DNA of 64,000 nucleotides from Halorubrum xinjiangense (GTDB lineage: Archaea > Halobacteriota > Halobacteria > Halobacteriales > Haloferacaceae). The stretch spans positions 148,409 to 212,408 of the forward strand of contig NZ_FNBO01000005.1 in NCBI RefSeq assembly GCF_900102375.1. The letters run 5' to 3'. Positions within the stretch are counted from its first letter, which is position 1; every line of letters starts with the position of its first letter. Below the pieces are notes generated by a model. The model saw only the letters and a program-made list of their open reading frames with translations, did no database searches and had not been told where the DNA came from. Below, piece after piece: positions 44,755 through 52,133 of the stretch. The position numbers and the translations under genes were made by a program.

Positions 44755-45750
44755 ATGATATCCATACCAGAAGCGATAGGGCGCGTGACGACCGGCGAAG
44801 CGGACACGCGTGTAAGAGCGACGTGGCGAGGTGTCGTTCCCTGGGGCCTGAGCTTCGGAATACAGCTCGTGTTGCTCTCGGGGATATTTTTGGCTATCCG
44901 TAGTGTACTCGATATCTCTGAACTCAGTACCGTCTCTGCCTCGCTGCTCGAGTTTACGCTTCTCGGGGTAGTCTCGGCCATTGGAATCGTCTTTGCACTC
45001 TTCTTGGCCACACGACTCGACAAGCGCTCGGTTTCAGCGTACGGTATCGCCGCTTCCCGCGAGCAACTAGTTGATTTGGTGGTCGGGCTCGGTATCGGCG
45101 CTCTCACGTACGCGGTTCCCACGGCAGTTCTCATCCGATTCGGTGGGGCCGAACTAACGGCAACCTCTCCGTTTCCCGCAGACTCTCTCAGCGTCGTTAT
45201 GCTTGGTATCGCCGTCGCCGTGTTCGCGTTCCTGTGTCAGGTCGGGTTCGAGGAGATCGCGTTCCGCGGCGTGATGCTGAAGAACTTCGCCGAAGGGCTG
45301 ACGGCCCGGCGCGGGTCGCAACGGTCGTCGGTCGTGCTTGCGCTCCTTACCAGCAGCGTCCTATTCGGAGTCAGCCACGTTATCGCGCAGGGGGGCGGTG
45401 GTACCGAAGGGAGATCCGTACAGCTCGTGGTTACGAGCACGCTGCTCGGGATACTATGGGGTGGCAGTTACGTGCTGACAGGCTCATTATCGATCCCGTT
45501 TGGCCTCCATCTCGGGCACAACCTCTGGCCAGCAGTCGTTCTACAGCCAGCAGAAACCACGCTGCTGGCACCTGCTCTGGGACAGGTCTCGTACGGAGTA
45601 AGTCAGTACACACTGGCCGCCGGCAAAGTGCTGGTCGGCAGTATTTGTCTGATGGTTTGGTTGTACCTCAGCCGTGGAGAAATCACGATAAGAGAGGAGG
45701 TCGCCAACCGTGTCGCGAATAGTACGGACTTGACATCCTCCCCGCGCTAA
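44755..45750 (+). CDS. CPBP-family intramembrane protease, IS-altered C-terminus
   Basis: A 331-residue CAAX-protease/bacteriocin-processing (Abi) protein with about eight helices. The motif GFEEIAFRGVML supplies the EE and R; FGVSHVIAQ supplies the first His and LGHNLWPAVV the second His. Its last codons (D-LTSSPR-stop) lie in a 30-bp IS605-type end (45,730-45,759), so the natural C-terminus was replaced by transposon sequence. The catalytic part is intact. Promoter region contains a TATA-like stretch near 44,575. In archaea, substrates are unknown; immunity or membrane-protein processing are possible. Confidence 0.85.
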   Translation: MISIPEAIGRVTTGEADTRVRATWRGVVPWGLSFGIQLVLLSGIFLAIRSVLDISELSTVSASLLEFTLLGVVSAIGIVFALFLATRLDKRSVSAYGIAASREQLVDLVVGLGIGALTYAVPTAVLIRFGGAELTATSPFPADSLSVVMLGIAVAVFAFLCQVGFEEIAFRGVMLKNFAEGLTARRGSQRSSVVLALLTSSVLFGVSHVIAQGGGGTEGRSVQLVVTSTLLGILWGGSYVLTGSLSIPFGLHLGHNLWPAVVLQPAETTLLAPALGQVSYGVSQYTLAAGKVLVGSICLMVWLYLSRGEITIREEVANRVANSTDLTSSPR

Positions 45751-45759
45751 AGCACGAGG
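45730..45759 (-). repeat. Solo IS200/IS605-type right end (copy 2)
   Basis: TTGACATCCTCCCCGCGC plus stem-loop. It is the inverted counterpart of 48,329-48,358 with 28 of 30 bases identical. Outer side faces the CPBP gene, whose last six codons and stop it supplies. No transposase gene lies between this copy and the next. Could mark one end of a 2.63-kb cargo unit, or be an independent remnant. Confidence 0.75.
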
Positions 45760-45987
45760 ATTTCTGCCCGATTTTCTGTAACCCCGTAGGTGACTTGTAT
45801 CTGTAAGCGCCGGGGGGTATTTTTCACCGGTGAACACGAGGGGCTCGCGAGCACCCGGCAACAACAGAAGCCTATTCTCAGGCCCACCCGCTGACCGGGT
45901 AAGGGCCTGAAAGGTCAAAACAGCGTTTGATCTTCCCCCATTTTGATGGGGTCGCTCGCGTAGCGATGACCTGGTGTCCTCGTACAG

Positions 45988-46857
45988 ATGCGTCACCGTT
46001 CACAGCACTCGTCGGTCGAGGAGCGCGATAGCAGGGTGGCTGCGTTCGTCGATCGGTACCAGCTGATCGCGTTCATCGCACTGACGTTCGCGTGGTCGTG
46101 GGGCGCGTTCGTTCTGCTCATTCAGCCGCTCGGTTTGGCTGCGACACAACTCGCCCAAGTCGTGTTCGCGTGGGGGCCACTCGTTGGAGCCGTCGTCGTG
46201 ACTGCCGTGTCCGGCGATTCCGTCCGAGAGTGGGCGGCCCAGATCGATCCGCGAACCACCCGACTGCGATGGTATCTGATCGCGCTTGCGACGCCCCTGC
46301 TCCTCACCGACGGGTCGCGAGTTCTCGCGTGGATCGCGGGCGCACCGGTGACGGCGGCCGAGATTACGGTCCTCGAGTTCCTGTCACAGTTCGCGGTCAC
46401 GCTCGTGGTCGCCGGCGCGCTCGAGGAGTTCGGATGGCGGGGATTCGCACAGCCCCGACTCCAAGAGCGATGGTCCGCGCTCACTGCGGCGCTGCTGATC
46501 GGCCTCGTCTGGGCGCTCTGGCATTTCCCGCTCGTCTACGGCGGCACGGGAGCGGGGTACGGCGCCGGTGCGTTCGTCGGGTTCCTGATCGGTCTCCCCG
46601 TGTTCTCCGTCGCCATGGCGTGGATATACAACGGCACGAGCGGCGGGCTCCTGTTCGTCATGCTGTTCCACGCGATGATCAACGCTCCGTCACCGCTTCA
46701 GATCGCGGACACCGCACCGTCGTGGGCCCAAACCGTCGGTGAACTCGGACAACTCGGGTTCCTCTTGGTCGTCCCGCTCGTATTGACGCTCTACTACGGA
46801 AGGGAATACCTCGCAGCGTCGCAGCCGACACCACTGATACCCGGGCGTCGCCAGTGA
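45988..46857 (+). CDS. CPBP-family intramembrane metalloprotease
   Basis: A 289-residue member of the CPBP family. Hydrophobic helices surround the motif ALEEFGWRGFAQPRLQ (EExxxR type), followed by WALWHFPLVYGG (first His) and MLFHAMINAPS (second His). Different from the protease at 44,755 in sequence and length, so not a recent duplicate. Located inside the segment bracketed by inverted IS605-type ends. Upstream there is an imperfect palindrome (GGTCGCTCGCGTAGCGATGACC). Function probably membrane protein cleavage. Confidence 0.87.
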   Translation: MRHRSQHSSVEERDSRVAAFVDRYQLIAFIALTFAWSWGAFVLLIQPLGLAATQLAQVVFAWGPLVGAVVVTAVSGDSVREWAAQIDPRTTRLRWYLIALATPLLLTDGSRVLAWIAGAPVTAAEITVLEFLSQFAVTLVVAGALEEFGWRGFAQPRLQERWSALTAALLIGLVWALWHFPLVYGGTGAGYGAGAFVGFLIGLPVFSVAMAWIYNGTSGGLLFVMLFHAMINAPSPLQIADTAPSWAQTVGELGQLGFLLVVPLVLTLYYGREYLAASQPTPLIPGRRQ

Positions 46858-46909
46858 TATCGGTGACCATATCCCTTTTCGCAACCGCGGAATTTCCGAG
46901 TCTCCACTG

Positions 46910-47182
46910 TTAAGAGGTCACCGACCGCGCCAACGCCCCGAGTCCCGCTAAATGGGCGACCGTGACGCTGAGGACGGTCACCGCGTCTGAGAGCGAAAAC
47001 AGCGGTGTCAGGACGTAACTGATCCCGTACGGTACCACGGCGATACACACGACGCCGACCGCCAGCAGCAGCATCGTCCGGCTCTCGTTGCGACGGTGAC
47101 CGTCGTACGCGAGATACCCGACGTACGCCCCGAGACAGGCGGTCGCAACGCCCCCTGCCGTCGCGATTACGGACAATGTCAT
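46910..47182 (-). CDS. DUF7521-like small membrane protein B
   Basis: A 90-residue protein with three membrane helices (about 5-25, 38-58, 66-86) and a Y-D-G-H-R-R-N polar loop after the first. It resembles the 98-residue protein at 56,682 (TAIGGLFVAALAYRGYRRN) in topology and in the (G)YRRN / DGHRRN loop. Last gene of a three-gene unit with a four-base overlap (ATGA) to the gene at 47,179. Family DUF7521 by resemblance, moderate certainty. Function unknown. Confidence 0.7.
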   Translation of the reverse strand: MTLSVIATAGGVATACLGAYVGYLAYDGHRRNESRTMLLLAVGVVCIAVVPYGISYVLTPLFSLSDAVTVLSVTVAHLAGLGALARSVTS

Positions 47183-47538
47183 CGATACACCACCCCGAGG
47201 ATGACGAGCAGCCCACAGAACTTGCTCGCCGTCACCAGAATCCGCCGCTCGGTTCCCGTCACCGATTCGATGTTACCGAACGCCAACCGGAGGAACATCG
47301 GGAGCGGAGCCAACAACAGCAGCCCGACCGTGAGGTACAACAGCGGGCGCCGACGCGTCCGCAGGTAGCCGCGCGCGAAGCGGTACGTGACAAACGCTGC
47401 GAGGACAACAGAAAGGAAGAACGCAACGATCGTGACGGCCGCCAGCGCGGCGTTATCGCCGACGAGCTCGACCTGTGCGGGGAGCGCCGACTGCTCGGCC
47501 TCGACGAGTTCTGCCACGGTGAGATGGATAGGCGTCAT
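47179..47538 (-). CDS. DUF7521-like small membrane protein A
   Basis: A 119-residue protein with an N-terminal extracytoplasmic stretch (about 30 residues) and three helices, with RFARGYLRTRRRPLLYLTVG after the first. The protein at 56,978 has HGYRQGPSHRGMLLLAIG at the same point. Four-base overlap with both the winged-helix gene upstream and gene B downstream, so the three are translated as one unit. Function unknown; probably a membrane partner of the regulator. Confidence 0.72.
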   Translation of the reverse strand: MTPIHLTVAELVEAEQSALPAQVELVGDNAALAAVTIVAFFLSVVLAAFVTYRFARGYLRTRRRPLLYLTVGLLLLAPLPMFLRLAFGNIESVTGTERRILVTASKFCGLLVILGVVYR

Positions 47539-47891
47539 CCGGAGAGTTCCTCGTACAGTCTGGTCAGTCGGTCGGCGGCCGTTTCGTCGACGTACTCGAC
47601 GTCGACCTCGAAGCCCGCTGCGGTCAGATCGATCGAGACGTGATCGAGGCGTGCGGCATACACCTCTTGAGGGCCTTCGTTGGGGTCAATTTCTTGGACG
47701 CTCTCGACGAGCTCCTGCTGTTGGAGCCGTTCAAGCCGGCGATAGACTGTTGCCTCCGACGCGTCACAAGCCTTACAGAGTGCACTCGCCGAACGCGTTT
47801 CCTCATACGTTTCGATGAGGATCTGTCTGGCGTACTCGTCGTCAAGCAACGAGTACACTTCGGGGGTATCGACCACCGGCTCGGGGACCAT
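47535..47891 (-). CDS. Winged-helix regulator of the DUF7521 module
   Basis: A 118-residue transcription factor: MVPEPVVDTPEVYSLLDDEY, then ARQILIETYEETRSASALCKACDASEATVYRRLERLQQQELV (helix-turn-helix) and a hairpin IDPNEGPQEVYAARL. ATG 47891 is preferred since a TTAAGTTAC box lies about 27 bases upstream (leaderless); a longer frame from 47924 crosses it. Overlaps the membrane gene A by four bases. Paralogue at 57,300 has the same partners, so the gene order is conserved. Confidence 0.82.
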   Translation of the reverse strand: MVPEPVVDTPEVYSLLDDEYARQILIETYEETRSASALCKACDASEATVYRRLERLQQQELVESVQEIDPNEGPQEVYAARLDHVSIDLTAAGFEVDVEYVDETAADRLTRLYEELSG

Positions 47892-48328
47892 CCGCCGGGG
47901 AGTTATTTGGACGTAACTTAACACTCCCGACCCGACGGGCTTTCTCAGAAGATCCCCTCAAAACACCGTTCAAAATCGTAGATATTAGTCTTAGATTTTC
48001 ATCTAAGATGTTTCTGAAAGGGCCTGGAGTCGCTTCGGGAGCATACTCTCAGGTACGAACACCCCCGTCGTGTTTCTCATACTGAGACAGTGGAATACCT
48101 TTCATGATGCTTTCGTCACAATGAACACGTAGCCGCCGACCGGAGGCGGTTGTCATAATATCCGGTTGCTCGGTCGCCCCCCTAAACCCCTGCCCCGGTG
48201 GGATCGCTCTCCCCCGCTCGGTCCCATCGGTTGCTCCCCCCTGCCGTTTCGGCCCTCCTTCGATCTGTTCCCTCACCGCTGTCAATCGGCGATATACAGA
48301 TTTTAGTTACGGAGATTCGAGGAGAACG
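47892..48328. other. Intergenic stretch inside the IS-bracketed segment
   Basis: No convincing gene. A minus-strand frame (48,049-48,285) encodes a Gly/Arg-rich 78-residue peptide (GRAIPPGQGFRG ... SQYEKHDGGVRT) that I do not recognise and do not call. At about 47,986-48,013 there is an imperfect palindrome (TCTTAGATTTTCATCTAAGA core). The stretch ends at the right-hand IS605-type end. Confidence 0.45.
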
Positions 48329-48358
48329 CCTCGCGCTTTAGCGCGGGGAGGACGTCAA
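48329..48358 (+). repeat. Solo IS200/IS605-type right end (copy 3)
   Basis: Ends GCGGGGAGGACGTCAA at 48,358; read on the minus strand it is TTGACGTCCTCCCCGCGC plus the same CTAAAGC loop, 28/30 identical to 45,730-45,759. Its outer side interrupts the 5' part of the DUF3592 gene that follows. No tnpB C-terminus can be read on its inner side. Opposite orientation to copies 1 and 2. Confidence 0.75.
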
Positions 48359-48361
48359 GGG

Positions 48362-48765
48362 GGTTACGATTATGTTCAGCAGACCGAGGCAGTTCGCGAT
48401 TCGGTCGAAGTGGACGCGACTGTCACAGACGTCGCCATCGAGACCGACTGTGGCACTTCGTCGAACCCCGGCGTAAACTACGATCCGACGATCGAATTTG
48501 AGTACGCGCACAACGGGACCGAGTACACGGGGACGAAACTCTATCCAGCGAACATCGTGCAGACCTACGATACCCGAACGGCGGCCGAATCAGAAGTTGA
48601 GGAGTACGACCAAGGGACACGGACGGTCGCGTACGTTCCCTCTGAACGGCCGGATGACGCGTTCTTAAAGAATTAAACGTCTAACGCTCCTTTCGTAGCG
48701 ATCGGACTCGGTGAGTTGTTCACACTCTTGGCGACCCGTTCAGCAGTACAAAAATTCTGAGTCAA
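48362..48765 (+). pseudogene. DUF3592-like membrane protein, truncated and frameshifted
   Basis: The frame beginning G-YDYVQQTEAVRDSVEVDATV at 48,362 is a DUF3592-type extracytoplasmic domain (TDVAIETDCGTSSNPG ... PTIEFEYAHNGTEYTG ... YPANIVQTYDTRTAAES). Its N-terminal membrane helix is missing exactly where the IS605-type end stops. At 48,676 the frame hits TAA after DDAFLKN, and a different frame then reads APFVAIGLGELFTLLATRSAV, the expected second helix. So it is damaged at both ends. A GTG at 48,410 could start a soluble 88-residue remnant. Confidence 0.7.
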
Positions 48766-48874
48766 TATCCTCCAAGCCATATTTTGACTCAGATTTAAGA
48801 ACAAATATACCAAATGACTAGACCCCACTTATTTGATTGGACAGGATTAGAATCTGTCTGTTTAACAGAAACCC

Positions 48875-49636
48875 ATGATCCCCCACTACGAGGACAAGTA
48901 TGGTGCCGAAGCGCTGTTCTCACCGCAAGAAGCTGTCGTAGAACAGGGTGACGGGTTGCCAGACGTCCCTCCTGCTGTGATTCTCGGCTATCAGACCGAA
49001 CTGACGGATGCGGTACAGGCGCGAACTAGCTCTCAAACTACGATCGTCCGGGGACAGCAGATGGATCTGATCTCCGAGTCAGTCGGGTACGTCCCGGTTC
49101 ACGAATCAGGTATTGGCGCTCCAGTTAGCGCGATCATCACAGAAAATGTCATCGCTGCTGGAGCGGACGTAGTTGTGATGTTAGGCGGGTGTGCCGCGCT
49201 CCAACAGGATATTGCTCCGGACGCTGCTATCCTCCCGACTGATACCATCCGCGATGAAGGGGTGTCGCACCACTATCTCCCTGAAAATGAACCGGTGATA
49301 GCAACGGAATCGCTTGTCGATCGCCTCGATGATTCGCTCTCGGACGCTGGTTTCGACACTCCACGCGGGAAGACGTGGACGACCAGTGCAATGTATCGTG
49401 AAACGATTCCCGAAATTGAACAGTACCGTGATGCGGGTCTTGTTTCCTTGTGTATGGAATCAGCAGCGATCTGGTCGGTGTGCCAATATCGCAACGCAGA
49501 TACAGCGACAATTCACGAAGTTGGTGATTATCTCGCTCCTGACGACTGGGTACCTGACGCAGAGGCTGACCGAGGATTACGGGAAATGCTCGACCCGACT
49601 GTAAGGGCTTTGGAAAACCACGTGGCTAGTGAGTAG
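48875..49636 (+). CDS. Nucleoside phosphorylase (uridine/purine type)
   Basis: A 253-residue PNP/UDP-family phosphorylase that splits nucleosides with phosphate. Conserved points: GIGAPVSAIITENVIAAGAD in the phosphate/ribose region, MLGGCAALQQDI, TSAMYRETIPEIEQY and GLVSLCMESAAIWSV, where M-E-S-A is the ribose-binding ME motif. The base-specificity acidic residue near EVGDYLAPDDW is plausible for either class. Lower G+C than core genes. The start ATG 48875 is preceded by a CTTATTTG box by about 45 bases. Substrate uncertain. Confidence 0.85.
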   Translation: MIPHYEDKYGAEALFSPQEAVVEQGDGLPDVPPAVILGYQTELTDAVQARTSSQTTIVRGQQMDLISESVGYVPVHESGIGAPVSAIITENVIAAGADVVVMLGGCAALQQDIAPDAAILPTDTIRDEGVSHHYLPENEPVIATESLVDRLDDSLSDAGFDTPRGKTWTTSAMYRETIPEIEQYRDAGLVSLCMESAAIWSVCQYRNADTATIHEVGDYLAPDDWVPDAEADRGLREMLDPTVRALENHVASE

Positions 49637-49737
49637 CGACTATTCTAACTTGATTATGTGCTCTGTCCAGTGCTCCAGTTATCGCTTCTATTCAGGATCG
49701 TTGATAGATTCTATCTAGACCAGTTGACCCCCAGGGG

Positions 49738-50511
49738 TTACAGTTCAGTTGTCTGTGTCGCGTTCACCGGGTCCGGCGTCTTGCGATTCGGGGGCTGCTG
49801 TTCATCCCGGAGTTGGAGGTACGCTGAGGCGATGATCGCATAGTAGGGCACAAAAAAGACCGTCGTGAGGACAACCGTCGCGACGTCGGACGCAACCGGG
49901 GCATTGGCGAGATCCAACAGCGGTGCTACGGCACCAATGATGGCACCGAAGACTCCCGAAGCAACGACTAAGAATCCCAGTTTGAGTCTCGCTCCTTTGG
50001 CTAACCCCCAGCTTCGTTTGAGACTCCCGAGAATGCCTCGATTTTCGACAGCCACTGCGAAAATGAAAAACAGGAAAGAGGCTGCGAAGAATAGCCCGGG
50101 GACCAGCAAGAACACAGAACCGATCATTACTACGATGCTCACGAAGGCGCCGCCGACCAGCGCACTCACCGTCGCACGCCCGAGTCGGTCCGTCACTGCT
50201 GCGGGGAATGAAGAGCGTTCGGTGAGCGGTTGTGCGAACGTTCGAGAAGTCACGACAACAAACGCGGCGGTCAAAATACCAAGGATACCGAACAGTGCTA
50301 GCCCGACCTGTCCGGTAACGGGAATTGTGAGCCCCGCATTGCTACTGAACTGCTCTGCCGCCGCTGGTGGAAGATATCCCAAGACGGTGCTATTGACTGC
50401 TGTCTGAATTCCAAACTGGAGTACGAGGAATCCCACAAAGAGGAGTCCACCAGTACGGGATACTGTCCGTCGAAGACCGTCACTAACGGCATGGCTGAGT
50501 TGGAGGGCCAT
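49738..50511 (-). CDS. DUF7847-like polytopic membrane protein
   Basis: A 257-residue integral membrane protein with about six helices and the layout of haloarchaeal DUF7847 proteins (resembling the glycerophosphodiester-phosphodiesterase membrane domain). A segment FFIFAVAVENRGILGSLKRSWGLAKG after the fourth helix is diagnostic: the R-G-x-x-x-S-L-x-R-S-W pattern is shared by these families. ATG 50511 is used since the seven codons above it do not continue the helix pattern. Convergent with the phosphorylase gene. Role unknown. Confidence 0.75.
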   Translation of the reverse strand: MALQLSHAVSDGLRRTVSRTGGLLFVGFLVLQFGIQTAVNSTVLGYLPPAAAEQFSSNAGLTIPVTGQVGLALFGILGILTAAFVVVTSRTFAQPLTERSSFPAAVTDRLGRATVSALVGGAFVSIVVMIGSVFLLVPGLFFAASFLFFIFAVAVENRGILGSLKRSWGLAKGARLKLGFLVVASGVFGAIIGAVAPLLDLANAPVASDVATVVLTTVFFVPYYAIIASAYLQLRDEQQPPNRKTPDPVNATQTTEL

Positions 50512-51178
50512 ACACCGTATATTCGACAACACAATCAGATAAAATTCCCGAAACCAATTGAGAGAGATTGTTGCGCTGGGAAAGTTGATTTCCGCTCTTG
50601 TGTAGAAACTCGGAAAAGCACGGTAGAGGGGGGCTGTTGGTGTGTTTTCTCGCTAAGGTAACTTCTGCCGTGGTCGGGCATCAAACTACCCATTCAGCAC
50701 ACAATTCTTATCGCCGATCGGGCGTTTTCCGCAGTTCTACACGAGAGCGAGAGCGTCTTTCGCACACAGATCAGTCAACAAAACGTGCTCGATGGCACGA
50801 AATCCTAGTCGGGCTTTTGCGCCCCATGTCTTGCTTCAGGCTCCGCTAGGGTAGCAGCGTTTTCATCAAGTCAACTCAGCCGTGGGTGTGTATAGTAGTG
50901 TTTAGAGAACTTTGAGGAGTATTGGGAGACAACACGGTGTACCAGATGGACCGCAATCTCAGTAAACCGGAGAATCTGCGACTTCGGGAGGGCCTTTATT
51001 TTGTGGAATCACAAGCCAATGACATAATTCTCTGAGTATTTTAACAGATGGCGAATTATAGACATTAATATTTTGTGCTTTTATTGAAACATTAATAATA
51101 TAATTAGGTTGACGTAAAATCTCCCGGTTTCCTAAACTTTAATGTTCTTATGTCGTTTTGTTAACATAAAATACGATA
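50512..51178. other. Long AT-rich intergenic region with a possible transposase scrap
   Basis: About 670 bases with no intact gene. On the minus strand around 50,743-50,830 a 28-codon open stretch WGAKARLGFRAIEHVLLTDLCA followed by KDALALV and a stop reads like a decayed transposase C-terminus, but this is weak. The part from 51,020 is very AT-rich and contains the promoter of the response-regulator gene (TTATGTCG at about 51,148). No repeats with the rest of the window were seen. Confidence 0.4.
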
Positions 51179-51748
51179 ATGGCTCACACACCGACCGTTC
51201 TTATCGTGGAGGATGAGAAAGAATTAGCCGATTTGTACGTCAATTGGTTAAATGATGAGTACAATACACGGACAGCGTATTCAGGTGAAGACGCACTGAC
51301 TATAGCTGATTCAGATATTGATACTGTATTAATGGACCGTCGAATGCCAGGTCCTTCGGGAGATGAAATTTCTCGTAAACTCCGTGAACACGGGCATAAT
51401 TATCCTATAGCGATGATCTCAGCGGTTATACCGGATCTTGAGATTGCCAACGTACCAGTCGATATTTACGTCACCAAGCCCGCCCCTCAAGACCAGCTTC
51501 AGGCGGTGGTTGAACTATTGTTAACACTCAGAGAGTACGACAAACAACAGCGTAGAGCCTTTGCGCTCGCTCAAAAAAAGGCTATTCTTGATGATGCGAC
51601 AACCTTCAATAGCAGAAAGACCAGTACTGCGTATTCAGAACTGACAACGGAGTTAAATGAACTTTCGGGTGAGTTACAGCAAATTGTCTCGAAAATAGAT
51701 ACTGATGCTCAGCCCATCAAGTTTTCGGAAAGTCTTGAGATATCGTAG
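51179..51748 (+). CDS. Response regulator with HalX-like domain
   Basis: A 189-residue protein: receiver domain (1-120) with the acidic pair E11/D12 in VLIVEDEKE, phosphoacceptor Asp 53 in VLMDRRMPG, Ser 81 in MISA and Lys 100 in YVTKPAP; then a helical HalX-type C-terminal domain (about 120-175; REYDKQQRRAFALAQKKAIL and a later coiled-coil). HalX is a haloarchaeal output domain of unknown mechanism. Noticeably AT-rich, with ATT/AAT codons unlike core genes, so likely acquired. Followed by the phototaxis genes, but nearly 400 bases apart; partner kinase not in the window. Confidence 0.87.
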   Translation: MAHTPTVLIVEDEKELADLYVNWLNDEYNTRTAYSGEDALTIADSDIDTVLMDRRMPGPSGDEISRKLREHGHNYPIAMISAVIPDLEIANVPVDIYVTKPAPQDQLQAVVELLLTLREYDKQQRRAFALAQKKAILDDATTFNSRKTSTAYSELTTELNELSGELQQIVSKIDTDAQPIKFSESLEIS

Positions 51749-52133
51749 ACCGTAGGAGTAGTATAACCGAGAGAGGATCAAGTTAAGAGTCAGTTCCTGA
51801 AATTCATTTTTATAATACCGGCATTCACCGCATTTTGAAGCCATTCTGATCCACTGTCTGTTATCGCCTACCCCGAACACAGGACCTGTCTTTGCTCATC
51901 CGTTGATTTGCCTCACGTTTCAACCGAATAATCGTTCTCTTCGGCACTAGATAGTTCTAATCTCGATACATCTAATTCCGATGGAAAGCCAGATATTGAA
52001 CGGTTCGCAGATACAGCATCGCCGTAGCTGAGAGCGGTTTGCTGCCACAATCATTTGATTGATCATGCGATTCTATCACACATGATATCTGGCGGATTAG
52101 TTATTTTATACTGAAAGTCACTTTCGTTGCCAT
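51749..52133. other. Intergenic stretch before the phototaxis genes
   Basis: Nothing coding seen. AT-rich, ending with a TTATTTTATA box at about 52,101-52,110 that is 25-32 bases before the transducer ATG, giving a leaderless promoter for the htr-sop pair. No clear operator repeat found. Confidence 0.5.

Noticed and set aside
48049..48285. 78-codon minus-strand frame rich in Gly and Arg
   Set aside because: No recognisable family, basic composition atypical for a halophile, and it lies in IS-associated DNA.
50743..50830. Possible transposase C-terminal fragment
   Set aside because: Only about 30 codons, no catalytic residue and no ends; kept only as a remark in the intergenic entry.
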